From contig JAUNQM010000023.1 in assembly GCA_030536165.1 (NCBI GenBank), positions 1 through 12,492 on the forward strand: a stretch of DNA of 12,492 bases, written 5' to 3'. The stretch's first letter is position 1. Each line of letters opens with the position of its first letter. Source of the DNA: Prevotellaceae bacterium (GTDB lineage: Bacteria; Bacteroidota; Bacteroidia; Bacteroidales; Bacteroidaceae). The translations under genes were made by a program, and so were the position numbers. Positions 1 to 7,197 of this stretch are shown here, piece by piece. The notes under the pieces were generated by a model. It saw only the letters and a list, made by a program, of their open reading frames with translations, was not told where the DNA came from and did no database searches.

Positions 1-655
1 TGCGTGAGAGCATCAGGTCGAGAGCGATGTGTCGATGTCCGTAGATGTAATAGTTTATGTCAGGATGCGACTTCATGTAGTCCTTTGTCCACACGACGAG
101 TTCTTCATTGTCCTCACCCTTGTAAGGAGGTTCAGTCCCGTCTTCCCTTTTAAGACGAGAATGCTTTGCCCACTTCAGACCAAAGTCAACTCCCCAGCGA
201 GGATGCAACGCAGCAAACATCACTTGGCAGAAACGGTTATGGAAGATGGAGCGTATGATACGGAAACCAGTTTCGTTTTGTCCGAGTTCGTCGCCGTGAG
301 CGAGATAGAAAAGGTTGCCATGAATCTCGGTGGTCATAGGCTTGCGATGCATGATAACGCCACATTCCTTTTCGAGGTAATCGTATGCCCAGATGTCGTG
401 GTTGCCAGTGAAGTAATGCACCTCAACACCCATGTCAGTTAGCTCCGACACCTTGCCGAGGAAACGCGTAAAGCCTTTTGGCACAACATTTTTGTATTCG
501 TGCCAGAAGTCGAACATGTCGCCAAGCATATACACGGCCTCAGCCTTGTGTTTGATGTCGTCAAGGAAATTGACCAGACGACGTTCCTGTGTGCGGCGAT
601 GTACTGTGGCAAGCGAGCCGAGATGTGCATCCGAGATAAAATAAACCTTTTTCAT
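1..655 (-). CDS. lpxH: UDP-2,3-diacylglucosamine diphosphatase LpxH, 3' end outside window
   Basis: Metallophosphoesterase that hydrolyses UDP-2,3-diacylglucosamine to lipid X and UMP at the inner membrane, a middle step of lipid A synthesis. The frame runs from the ATG at 655 to the window edge with no stop, giving 218 residues. Calcineurin-like metal-binding motifs appear in order: SDAHLG (residues 8-13), GDMFDFW (45-51), GNHD (84-87), AHGDE (119-123) and YGHRH (205-209). The early DxH, GDxxD, GNHD and late GHxH set is the LpxH-type pattern. Family members are usually about 240-260 residues, so perhaps 30-40 C-terminal residues are missing here. The start lies 2 bases after the stop of the SufT-like gene, so it is almost certainly co-transcribed and perhaps translationally coupled. 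Related phosphoesterases such as LpxG/LpxI-type alternatives are less likely given the motifs. Confidence 0.9.
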   Translation of the reverse strand, partial: MKKVYFISDAHLGSLATVHRRTQERRLVNFLDDIKHKAEAVYMLGDMFDFWHEYKNVVPKGFTRFLGKVSELTDMGVEVHYFTGNHDIWAYDYLEKECGVIMHRKPMTTEIHGNLFYLAHGDELGQNETGFRIIRSIFHNRFCQVMFAALHPRWGVDFGLKWAKHSRLKREDGTEPPYKGEDNEELVVWTKDYMKSHPDINYYIYGHRHIALDLMLSR

Positions 656-657
656 AG

Positions 658-990
658 CTACATAAATCCTAATTCCATTTTAGCCTCATCGCTCATCATA
701 TCTTTGTCCCATTCAGGTTCAAAGACAAGTTCCACGTTAGCACCTTTCACCCCTTCAAGCGTCTCTACCTTTTGGCGGACGTCTTCGAGAATGTATTCTG
801 CCGCAGGACAGGTTGGGGCTGTGAAGGTCATGTCGATATCTACGGTGCTGTCATCGTTGACCTCGATGCGGTAGATGAGTCCGAGATTGTATATGTCAAC
901 AGGAATCTCAGGGTCATAGACGGTTTTAAGCACATCTACAATCCGTTCTTCCAATAGTGTTCTTTCTTCAGGTGTCATATATAGTATCAT
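658..990 (-). CDS. MIP18/DUF59 family Fe-S assembly factor (SufT-like)
   Basis: Small 110-residue soluble protein of the MIP18 (DUF59) family, whose members (SufT, PaaD, the cytosolic Fe-S assembly protein CIA2) help mature Fe-S proteins. Visible signatures are DPEIPVDIYNLGLIY (residues 26-40) and TAPTCPA (57-63). Cys61 in the latter is the conserved reactive cysteine of the family. A second acidic signature, EPEWDKDMMSDEAK, lies at 91-104. The size matches stand-alone SufT proteins rather than a domain fused to an Mrp ATPase. The ATG at 990 is used here, but the ATG at 978 (MTPEER) is an equally possible start since neither has a clear ribosome site. It sits between radC (42 bases upstream) and lpxH (2 bases downstream) in the same orientation. 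No other suf gene is in view, so the Fe-S role rests on family alone. Confidence 0.85.
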   Translation of the reverse strand: MILYMTPEERTLLEERIVDVLKTVYDPEIPVDIYNLGLIYRIEVNDDSTVDIDMTFTAPTCPAAEYILEDVRQKVETLEGVKGANVELVFEPEWDKDMMSDEAKMELGFM

Positions 991-1008
991 TTTGTGCGAG
1001 TTATCGAT

Positions 1009-1026
1009 TTTTCGAATTATCGAAAA
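1009..1026. other. Small AT-rich intercistronic hairpin between radC and the SufT-like gene
   Basis: TTTTCGA (1009-1015) and TCGAAAA (1020-1026) form a perfect 7-bp stem around a 4-base loop. It lies in the 42-base gap between the radC stop and the SufT-like start. The word TTATCGA is also directly repeated at 1001-1007 and 1017-1023. It has a low-GC stem and no clear T-tract, so it is unlikely to be a strong terminator. An mRNA processing or stability element is possible. Confidence 0.35.
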
Positions 1027-1032
1027 TGGGGG

Positions 1033-1716
1033 TTATAACTTTCCTTCTTCATTATAACTATAATAGTTTCCGTCGCCTATGATGACGTGGTCGAGTAGGC
1101 GTACCGACATCACGTCACCGGCTTTCTTTATTCTTTCAGTCAGGTTGTCGTCGTCGCGGCTTGGACGCATGTTGTTGCTTGGGTGGTTGTGGCAGAGAAT
1201 CATTACCGTAGCATTGCATAGCACTGCCTCCTTCATCACAATCCTTACATCGACGAGAGTGCCACTGATGCCACCGTGCGAGAGTCGCACAGCCTTTATC
1301 AACTGACATTTCTGGTTGAGATATAGCGCCCACCCTTCCTCGGTGTTGAGGTCTTGCATGCGTGGATGCATATAGGCATAAACCTTTCCAGCATCATCCA
1401 TGATAGGGCGTTCCTCTATTCCCGAAGCCTGCCGACGCTTGCCCAGTTCGCAAGCAGCAAGTATTGTGATAGCCTTTGCAGGTCCTATTCCCTTGAAGTT
1501 GCACAGTTCCTTGATACTCATCTTGCCGAGCGTGTTCAGGTTGTTGTTGCAATGCCCAAGTATGTCACGCATCAAATCTACGGCACTGGCATCAGGCGTA
1601 CCACTGCCTATGAGTATAGCCAGCAGTTCAGAGTCAGACAATGCCGACGGTCCAAGACTCATAAGTTTCTCGCGCGGTCGGTCTTCCTCAGCCCATTTGT
1701 TGATTGCCAGTTTCAT
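1033..1716 (-). CDS. radC: RadC family protein (JAB/MPN domain)
   Basis: 227-residue RadC-family protein. It has an N-terminal RadC region with a helix-hairpin-helix-like segment (FKGIGPAKAITI, residues 74-85) and a C-terminal JAB/MPN metalloprotease-like domain with the HNHPS motif (176-180). His176, His178 and Asp189 fit the HxHPS...D zinc-binding pattern, and Glu163 in the preceding MKEA segment could be the catalytic acid. The EEDRPREKL motif near residues 10-18 is the typical RadC N-terminus, which is why the ATG at 1716 was chosen. A longer open frame to 1770 would overlap the end of the glycosyltransferase gene and lacks family similarity. The biochemical role of RadC is unsettled: it was once assigned to DNA repair, but that link has been questioned. 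It lies 16 bases downstream of the glycosyltransferase stop, in an operon-like run. Confidence 0.92.
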   Translation of the reverse strand: MKLAINKWAEEDRPREKLMSLGPSALSDSELLAILIGSGTPDASAVDLMRDILGHCNNNLNTLGKMSIKELCNFKGIGPAKAITILAACELGKRRQASGIEERPIMDDAGKVYAYMHPRMQDLNTEEGWALYLNQKCQLIKAVRLSHGGISGTLVDVRIVMKEAVLCNATVMILCHNHPSNNMRPSRDDDNLTERIKKAGDVMSVRLLDHVIIGDGNYYSYNEEGKL

Positions 1717-1732
1717 TCGACTTATTCCTTTA

Positions 1733-2770
1733 TTATTTATAGAATGTCTCTTTGAATGCCTCAAACTCATCCTTGCCTTTTACGCAGCGACGCCACCATG
1801 CAGAGAGGAAGCCGAAGCCGTATCCCATGAGTTGCACGAAGGCTGTACCGATGGAATAGAAACCAATCTTTATGCTGCGATTTCTTACGGTGGAATCGAT
1901 GAAAATCAGCAATGCGAAGAAGATGATAGGCAGCCACGGAAGTGCTGCAAGAGGATACCATTTCATACCTCCGGCGTAAGCCATGAGCACGCGACCAACT
2001 GCCGAAGTCAGCACGAGCAAGCACACTCCAACGGTAAACACAGCAGGCAGCAGGTGGACAAGTTTAAGCGAGTCGGGATACTTCTTGAAAAGATTGATAC
2101 GCGCAATGCCGCTGTTGAATACCTGACGGAAGAACTTCTTCATGTCGGTGCGTCTCTTATGCCATACCCATGCTTCAGGGAACAGTCGGCACTTATATTC
2201 AGCCTTGAATATTCGTATGCTGAAATCGATGTCCTCGCCAAACCTCATGCGTGAGAATCCTCCAAGATTCTTATACACGTCGGCCTTTATGCCCATATTG
2301 AAAGAGCGAGGATAGAACTTGTCGAGTTTCTTTTTCCCACCGCGTATGCCGCCTGTGGTGAAGAAACTCGTCATGCTGTAGTTGATGGCCTTTTGCACGT
2401 CGGTGAATGATTCATGCGCCCTGTCAGGTCCACCGAAGGCGTCGGTAGGATTTGCCTGTATCTCTTTATCTACCTCTTTAAGATAGTCTGGCGGAAGCAC
2501 GACGTCAGAGTCGAGCACGATTAGATATTCTCCCTTTGCGCGCTCAGCACCATAGTTGCGACTTTGCCCAGGGCCAGAGTTGTCTTTATAGAAGTAAGAA
2601 AGGTCAAGACTCGTGCGGTATTTCTCGCAGACTTCATCACATTTCTTCTGCGATCCATCCTCTACGATAACTACCTCGAAGTCGGCAAACGTCTGCTTTG
2701 TGCAGCTCTGCAACAGTTCTTCAACCTCATCAGGACGATTGAATACAGGGACAATGAGTGAGTATTTCAT
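1733..2770 (-). CDS. Family 2 glycosyltransferase with C-terminal membrane segments
   Basis: 345-residue inverting GT-A glycosyltransferase (GT2). The N-terminal nucleotide-sugar fold starts MKYSLIVPVFNRP. It carries VVIVEDGS (residues 33-40), the metal-binding LDSD motif (86-89) and a GED motif (178-180) in the acceptor/catalytic part. After about residue 230 there are three hydrophobic segments (about 236-262, 268-290 and 300-326), so the catalytic domain probably sits on the cytoplasmic face of the inner membrane. The likely job is adding a sugar to a lipid-linked or envelope glycan, but donor and acceptor cannot be read from sequence. It is the first gene of the minus-strand run GT2-radC-SufT-like-lpxH. 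No other polysaccharide genes are near, which argues against a capsule locus. Confidence 0.9.
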   Translation of the reverse strand: MKYSLIVPVFNRPDEVEELLQSCTKQTFADFEVVIVEDGSQKKCDEVCEKYRTSLDLSYFYKDNSGPGQSRNYGAERAKGEYLIVLDSDVVLPPDYLKEVDKEIQANPTDAFGGPDRAHESFTDVQKAINYSMTSFFTTGGIRGGKKKLDKFYPRSFNMGIKADVYKNLGGFSRMRFGEDIDFSIRIFKAEYKCRLFPEAWVWHKRRTDMKKFFRQVFNSGIARINLFKKYPDSLKLVHLLPAVFTVGVCLLVLTSAVGRVLMAYAGGMKWYPLAALPWLPIIFFALLIFIDSTVRNRSIKIGFYSIGTAFVQLMGYGFGFLSAWWRRCVKGKDEFEAFKETFYK

Positions 2771-2786
2771 TTATTGATTAAATCTA

Positions 2787-2817
2787 CAAATCTATCATTC
2801 AATTCAACTTTAGCAAG
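2787..2817 (-). promoter_or_regulatory. Candidate promoter of the GT2-radC-SufT-lpxH run
   Basis: On the minus strand, CTTG (2814-2817, -33-like, 3 of 4 bases) is followed after 19 bases by TAGATTTG (2787-2794, a full match to TAnnTTTG). The start codon at 2770 would leave a leader of only about 10-13 bases, which is short and lowers confidence. Confidence 0.4.
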
Positions 2818-2957
2818 TTCGCATGCCGTTTATTTTGTCTCACGCAAAGAAAATTCTGACCTTATCAGGCCTGCATTCAAATGCTGTCGCAAGTTCAAAA
2901 CAAGTTTTGTCCTTGCACCATCATTAGAATGCAACATCTTCGATGTTTCAGAATTTT

Positions 2958-3098
2958 AGCAGAGGCGCAAAGGAGCGCAGAGGAGCCCCCTCCATCTCAC
3001 CCAGTAGGGGAGTGCCTTGTTCCCCTCCTACGGGGAGGGGTTAGGGGTAGGCCTTCTTTTGCGTTCTCTGTTTCTCTGCGTGAAAGCTCACACGCAAA
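2958..3098. repeat. GC-rich intergenic repeat cluster with imperfect terminal inverted repeats
   Basis: Within the 440-base gap 2771-3211 there is a GC-rich block unlike its AT-rich flanks. Its centre (about 2985-3050) has self-complementary C-runs and G-runs, for example CCCCTCC (3022-3028) against GGAGGGG (3034-3040), and a second CCCCTCC at 2987-2993 that can pair with the same G-run. Its edges carry the related words GCAGAGGCGCAAAGGAG (left, from about 2960) and, on the opposite strand, ACAGAGAACGCAAAAGAAG (right, about 3053-3071), an imperfect inverted repeat. Further CACGCAAA words occur at about 2842 and 3091. It has no coding potential and looks like a dispersed intergenic repeat or a decayed MITE-like element. 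Confidence 0.55.
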
Positions 3099-3124
3099 AC
3101 TTGTATCAGTAAATCCGTAAATAC

Positions 3125-3189
3125 CAATCACGCCTTCGCCCATCTCCACCATTATTCTATGACAGAGGAGTTGGGAGAAGGCGTGATTG
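3125..3189 (-). terminator. Long hairpin behind efp (possible terminator or 3' end structure)
   Basis: CAATCACGCCTTC (3125-3137) is perfectly complementary to GAAGGCGTGATTG (3177-3189). After one mismatch CCCA pairs with TGGG, and after another CTCC pairs with GGAG. This gives 23-base arms with two mismatches and a loop of about 19 bases. It begins 22 bases after the efp stop in the direction of efp transcription. No T-tract follows directly, so it is not a textbook intrinsic terminator. It may protect the 3' end or belong to the adjacent repeat cluster. Confidence 0.5.
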
Positions 3190-3211
3190 TGTGGATATTG
3201 GAATGTTGTGA

Positions 3212-3778
3212 TTATTCCTTTACTCTCTGGAGATAAGAACCGTCGCGAGTGTCAACCTGTACGAGTTCACCTTCGTTGATGAACAGAGGCACGCGGATTT
3301 CAACACCAGTCTCGAGTGTAGCAGGCTTAGTTGCATTAGTTGCAGTGTCACCCTTTACACCTGGCTCACTGTGAGTGATGCGGAGGTTAGTCTTCACTGG
3401 CATTTCAGCAAAGAGGATAGTACCGTCTGTAGTGTCGGTAACAACTTCCACAACATCGCTTTCTTTCATGAAGTTTACACCAGTGATAAGGTCTTTCATG
3501 ATAGGAACCTGCTCGTAAGTTTCTTGATTCATAAAGATATAATCACCACCATCTATATAGAGGAACTGATAAGGGCGACGTTCGATACGTACGTCTTCAA
3601 GCTTGAAGCCTACCTGGAATGTGCGTTCAAGCACGCGACCTGTAGTCACGTTCTTCAGTGTAGTACGCATGATAGTGTTACCCTTTCCTGGCTTTACATG
3701 CAGGAAGTCGATACAAACGAAAATCTGGTTGTCGAGACGGATACAAGTACCCTTCTTGATGTCTTGTGAGTTAATCAT
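3212..3778 (-). CDS. efp: Translation elongation factor P
   Basis: 188-residue EF-P, which binds between the P and E sites of the ribosome and relieves stalling at polyproline stretches. It has the normal three-domain length: an N-terminal KOW-like domain (about 1-64) and two OB domains. The exposed loop VKPGKGNT (28-35) places Lys32 at the tip, the position modified in other bacteria, so a lysine-modified form is possible. No modifying enzyme is in this window. ERRPYQFLY (about 75-83) and the C-terminal KGDTATN and ETGVEIRVPLF stretches are typical of the family. The ATG at 3778 (MINSQDIKKG) matches family N-termini, whereas the open frame extends to 3859 through the promoter and is not coding. 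It appears monocistronic, with its own canonical promoter. Confidence 0.97.
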   Translation of the reverse strand: MINSQDIKKGTCIRLDNQIFVCIDFLHVKPGKGNTIMRTTLKNVTTGRVLERTFQVGFKLEDVRIERRPYQFLYIDGGDYIFMNQETYEQVPIMKDLITGVNFMKESDVVEVVTDTTDGTILFAEMPVKTNLRITHSEPGVKGDTATNATKPATLETGVEIRVPLFINEGELVQVDTRDGSYLQRVKE

Positions 3779-3789
3779 AAAAAATAAAT

Positions 3790-3805
3790 ATTTTAACGTT
3801 AAAAT
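3790..3805. promoter_or_regulatory. Perfect 16-base palindrome in the efp leader
   Basis: ATTTTAACGTTAAAAT (3790-3805) is a perfect palindrome. It lies between the predicted efp transcription start (about 3812) and the start codon (3778), 12 bases before the ATG. It could be an operator for a dimeric DNA-binding protein acting just downstream of the promoter. Hairpin formation in RNA is also possible but would be weak, with no loop. Confidence 0.4.
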
Positions 3806-3817
3806 TCTTTCGAACTG

Positions 3818-3848
3818 CAAAGATAGTGCAAATCGAAGACAATACAAA
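3818..3848 (-). promoter_or_regulatory. efp promoter (Bacteroidota -33/-7 type)
   Basis: On the minus strand, TTTG (3845-3848) and TATCTTTG (3818-3825) are separated by exactly 19 bases, matching the Bacteroidota primary sigma consensus. The spacer TATTGTCTTCGATTTGCAC is nearly identical to the spacers of the two promoters before the 8480 gene, so this is a shared module. The predicted leader is about 30-35 bases. Confidence 0.8.
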
Positions 3849-3925
3849 GAAAAAGACAAAGTTTTTTATTATTCGTAGAGTAAAAGAACTAAAAAGAAAC
3901 GAACCACCCAAAAAAATATTCGCTT

Positions 3926-3960
3926 TTTGTTGATAATAATAAATGTTTTTACTAACTTTG
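3926..3960 (+). promoter_or_regulatory. Promoter of the large secreted protein gene
   Basis: TAACTTTG (3953-3960) is a full match to the -7 consensus. A -33-like TTTG sits at 3926-3929 with a long spacer of 23 bases; alternatively GTTG at 3929-3932 gives 20 bases. The start codon at 4007 gives a leader of about 40 bases. This promoter is divergent from the efp promoter, and its spacer does not share the efp module. Confidence 0.65.
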
Positions 3961-4006
3961 CCAAAAATTATTCCTTTTTATATTAATAACTAACTCAAAA
4001 CTAATT

Positions 4007-7000
4007 ATGAAAAAGAAATTATCTACTCTTATTGGTTTGCTGGCACTCGTCGTAGGACTTGCTTATGCAGCAGGTGAGACAGAGATTTTCTCTGCATCAT
4101 TCAACACAAAGCCAGCTACACAATCCACTCCAGATTATTTCACATTAGGTGAAAAGCAGAACTGGAATGCAAAGTACACAGGTACTTACCGTGGCGTGTC
4201 TTACAGTCAAGGACTGAAGATGGAAAGTGCAACAACTGTATCTTTCACGGCAGCAAAGTCGTTCAAGGTGACTATTGTTCAGTCACTCACTGCCAACCCT
4301 ACTAAGTACATGAAGCTCAACGACACTCAGTTTACTGAAGCTGACCGTGTTGACGACGCTGCAAACAATGTAGGTGTCTATACCGTATCTAACCTGCCTG
4401 CAGGCGACTACGTGTTGACAAGAGGTAATGGTGAAAATGGTCTGCTCTTCATTGAGGTTGAATATCTTGATGATTCTAAGGCTCCTTCTGACCTCGCAGC
4501 AGTTAACGCATCAAAAGACCTGCCTATCTTCGGTGGTGCTTACACAATGACTAAGGGTGTTGACTTCACAACATCAAGCACTGGTGCTATCACATTCGAG
4601 AGCACTAACTCGGCTGTTGCTACTGTTGACGCTGACGGTGTAGTTACTCCTGTAGCTGAAGGTACAACAAACATCGTTATTAGCCAGGCTGCCGACGACA
4701 ACTACAATGGAGGTTCAGCAACTATCACAGTCAATGACTCTCGTACAGTCAACGACATCACACTCGAAATATCTGCTGCTACTCTTGAGATTGGTAACAC
4801 AGTATCTGTAGCTGCTACATCATCAAGCACTGGCGCAATCACCTACGCTACAAGCGATGCGAACATTGCAACCGTAGATGAAGCTGGTCTAGTTACTGCT
4901 GTAGGCGGTGGTACTGCAACCATCACTGTTAAGCAGGAAGGAACTGACGACTATAAGCCAGGTGAGACAACAGCAACTATTAAGGTGCTCTTCCCTGACA
5001 TCGTTCTCGACGGCAACCAGTTCATCCTGAAGGAAGGCGATGCTGGCGACGGTCGTAAGGTTATCGGTAAGGACATCACTATGACTTTCGCCGATGGACA
5101 AGGCAAGTGGAATGTTGATGCAACAAAGCAGAACTATGCTGACCCTACTTACAATTACTGGTGCGCAGGTACGCAGAACGGCAACAAGTTCTCGTTTGCA
5201 CCTTACGCAAAGGGTACTCTGACAGTAGCTATCGGCCTCGGTGCAAACAAGACTTTCCACTTCCAGAAGAACGGAACTGAAATGACTGTAGGCACTGACT
5301 ATACTTACAATCTCCCTGCAGCAGCTGGTGAAGAAAGCCAGGTTCTCGACGGCACAGTGCCTGTTCAGGTTTATGGAACAGTAACAGCCGAGGTTGAGGA
5401 AGGTGCTGTTTATACTGTATATTGCGATGGTTCTAAGATTGGCTTCATGGGCTTCAACTTCGACGCTCAGGCAGTACCAAAGACTCTTGTTTATCCATTC
5501 GCTGAAATCGAAGGCTTCGATGCATGGGGTTCTTCTTACACTCAGCACGTTGTTAACTATACTGCCGACGGTGTGACTGTTACATTCGAAAGTGCTGACA
5601 AGAACAGTTCTACTATCAAGGATATCCCTGTAACTAAGGGTAAGTCTGTCACTGTTGAGGCTGCTAATGAAATCCTGAGCGTTCGCCTTGTTTGCCGTCA
5701 GTGGACTACTAAGGAACAGACTATCAATGTGGCAGCTGGTCCTGACAAGGATAACCTCACTCCACTCGACACTCAAAGCTCAAACTTCGTGCTTGAGGCT
5801 CCTATCGGCAATGGCGCAAAGGCTGTTCAGTTCACATTCGGTAATACTAACCAGATTGGTATCGACTCTCTCTACCTCACACTCGCTGCAGGCGCTGCAC
5901 CGCTTTCTGTTGCTATCAGCCCAGTTGCTGGCGACTACTATTCTGCACAGGAAGTAACGCTTACTCCAAGCAAGGCTCTTGCTGACGTATTCTATTCATT
6001 CGACGGCGAGAACTTCAGCAGATATTCTGAGCCAGTCAATGTTGAAGAGGATGCAACTATCTATGCAAAGGCACAGTTAGGCAGCGAAGTAAGCGAAGTT
6101 GTTACTGCTTCTTACCGCATCGCAAAGGTATATGAATCATTCGAAGAACTCATCGACGTGCCAGCTGAAGGTCAGCCTGTAGTTGTTTCATTCAACTCAC
6201 TGACTATCGACAGCATCTACACTACAAGCAAGGGTGCACGCAATGGTGTCTATGTAACCGTTAATGGCAAGGTAGCTGAAATCTATGCTTACGACGTACC
6301 AGAAGAGTGGGAAGCTGGTGGACGTATCACTGGTACTACTCAGGGCGTTTGGAAGGAATACAACGGTGTGAAGGAAGTATGCCCAGCTTCATGGGAAGGC
6401 ATCACTTACAAGGGTGCAGACGTGAACGTGGACAAACTCTGGAACTTTGCTGAATTCACCGATGCTGATACAGTAGGCGTTGACGCAACAGGTACTTGGG
6501 GCGGCACATACGACACATCGAAGAAGACTAGCTCATACAAGAGCCAGGCTGCTTTCGAGGGTCCTGTAATGGCTAACGCAACTACTCCATTTGCAAAGAT
6601 GGAAGGTCTCACATTCAAGACCACAGCTGCTGAAGCTCTCCAGTATCGCTTCTACACTCTCGAATCAGTAGGCGGATACCACGTTTATATCTACGACGCT
6701 GTAGAGATGACAGTTCCTACAGACAAGGACAAGGTGGTTCGTTTCGTTGCAAAGTCATACAGCGGTGAAATCACAATGGGCGTTACTGGTGCAAATACTT
6801 CATCAGTCGCTATCGCATACGCATCAGCTTCTAACTACGCAACATACGAGGTTGTTGCTACTGGCGACTACGTGACATTCACATTGCCAAAGAACATGCA
6901 GATTCAGAGCATTGAGGTTTGCGATGCTACACCTACAGGCATCAGCGAGGTAAAGAACTGCATATTCAACGATGCTTCTATCTATAACCTCCGCGGACAG

Positions 7001-7066
7001 AAGGTTACAAACATCAAGGCTGGTGAGGTTTACATTGTCAATGGCAAGAAGTACCTCGCAAAGTAA
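4007..7066 (+). CDS. Large secreted multi-domain protein with Big_2 domains and Bacteroidota C-terminal tail
   Basis: 1019-residue exported protein. A signal peptide (MKKKLSTLIGLLALVVGLAYA, residues 1-21) has a likely signal peptidase I site after AYA. An N-terminal beta-rich region (about 25-155) is followed by two bacterial Ig-like Big_2 domains (about 172-243 and 252-327) sharing the STGAIT and VATVD/IATVD patterns. Several more beta-rich, carbohydrate-binding-like segments follow. A chitobiase/hexosaminidase C-terminal type Ig domain lies at about 632-706 (ISPVAGDYYSAQEVTL, with YAKA near its end). The last 40 or so residues (IYNLRGQKV, then VYIVNGKKYLAK) resemble the C-terminal sorting-type tail frequent in Prevotella secreted proteins. 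No catalytic domain is recognised, so a surface adhesin or glycan-binding role is inferred. The gene stands alone between its own promoter and terminator. The ATG at 4007 directly precedes the signal peptide. Confidence 0.85.
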   Translation: MKKKLSTLIGLLALVVGLAYAAGETEIFSASFNTKPATQSTPDYFTLGEKQNWNAKYTGTYRGVSYSQGLKMESATTVSFTAAKSFKVTIVQSLTANPTKYMKLNDTQFTEADRVDDAANNVGVYTVSNLPAGDYVLTRGNGENGLLFIEVEYLDDSKAPSDLAAVNASKDLPIFGGAYTMTKGVDFTTSSTGAITFESTNSAVATVDADGVVTPVAEGTTNIVISQAADDNYNGGSATITVNDSRTVNDITLEISAATLEIGNTVSVAATSSSTGAITYATSDANIATVDEAGLVTAVGGGTATITVKQEGTDDYKPGETTATIKVLFPDIVLDGNQFILKEGDAGDGRKVIGKDITMTFADGQGKWNVDATKQNYADPTYNYWCAGTQNGNKFSFAPYAKGTLTVAIGLGANKTFHFQKNGTEMTVGTDYTYNLPAAAGEESQVLDGTVPVQVYGTVTAEVEEGAVYTVYCDGSKIGFMGFNFDAQAVPKTLVYPFAEIEGFDAWGSSYTQHVVNYTADGVTVTFESADKNSSTIKDIPVTKGKSVTVEAANEILSVRLVCRQWTTKEQTINVAAGPDKDNLTPLDTQSSNFVLEAPIGNGAKAVQFTFGNTNQIGIDSLYLTLAAGAAPLSVAISPVAGDYYSAQEVTLTPSKALADVFYSFDGENFSRYSEPVNVEEDATIYAKAQLGSEVSEVVTASYRIAKVYESFEELIDVPAEGQPVVVSFNSLTIDSIYTTSKGARNGVYVTVNGKVAEIYAYDVPEEWEAGGRITGTTQGVWKEYNGVKEVCPASWEGITYKGADVNVDKLWNFAEFTDADTVGVDATGTWGGTYDTSKKTSSYKSQAAFEGPVMANATTPFAKMEGLTFKTTAAEALQYRFYTLESVGGYHVYIYDAVEMTVPTDKDKVVRFVAKSYSGEITMGVTGANTSSVAIAYASASNYATYEVVATGDYVTFTLPKNMQIQSIEVCDATPTGISEVKNCIFNDASIYNLRGQKVTNIKAGEVYIVNGKKYLAK

Positions 7067-7080
7067 TCGACCTTTTTCCA

Positions 7081-7136
7081 TCACACAAACAAACCTGGCA
7101 CGGCAACGTGTCAGGTTTTGTTATTTTTGTGTGTGA
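7081..7136 (+). terminator. Intrinsic terminator of the large secreted protein gene
   Basis: AAACCTGGCAC (7091-7101) pairs with GTGTCAGGTTT (7108-7118), 11 bp with one G-T wobble and a 6-base loop, followed by a T-rich stretch to 7128. An outer pair, TCACACA (7081-7087) with TGTGTGA (7130-7136), encloses it. It begins 14 bases after the stop codon at 7066. Confidence 0.8.
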
Positions 7137-7173
7137 ACAGGTCAGTAATGGCTTGCCCTTTTAAGCAATTGTA

Positions 7174-7191
7174 ATCCCTTCCTTTAGGGAT
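7174..7191. other. Short hairpin leading into the palindrome array
   Basis: ATCCCT (7174-7179) and AGGGAT (7186-7191) form a 6-bp stem with a 6-base loop. Directly after it, GGGC (7192-7195) can pair with GCCC (7203-7206). That competes with the outer stem of the palindrome array. Confidence 0.4.
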
Positions 7192-7197
7192 GGGCAT

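Noticed and set aside
29..442. 137-codon plus-strand open frame at the left edge
   Set aside because: It is antisense to lpxH, whose five metal-binding motifs are intact on the other strand.
1717..1770. Longer N-terminus for RadC
   Set aside because: It overlaps the end of the glycosyltransferase gene, and family similarity begins at the Met at 1716.
1400..2254. 284-codon plus-strand open frame
   Set aside because: It spans the opposite strand of both radC and the glycosyltransferase, two strongly recognised genes, and its translation shows no family features.
2771..3211. A missed small gene between the GT2 gene and efp
   Set aside because: Open frames here cross the GC-rich repeat block, have no start signals and give translations without any protein-like features.
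3779..3859. Longer N-terminus for EF-P
   Set aside because: The extension is the leader and promoter of efp; EF-P proteins start at the MINSQDIKKG segment.
4889..5776. 295-codon open frame on the minus strand inside the large secreted protein gene
   Set aside because: It is antisense to a well-supported gene with signal peptide, domains, promoter and terminator. Its own translation is Ser/Cys/Val-rich with no recognisable domain, as expected from the reverse of Thr/Ala/Asp-rich coding sequence.
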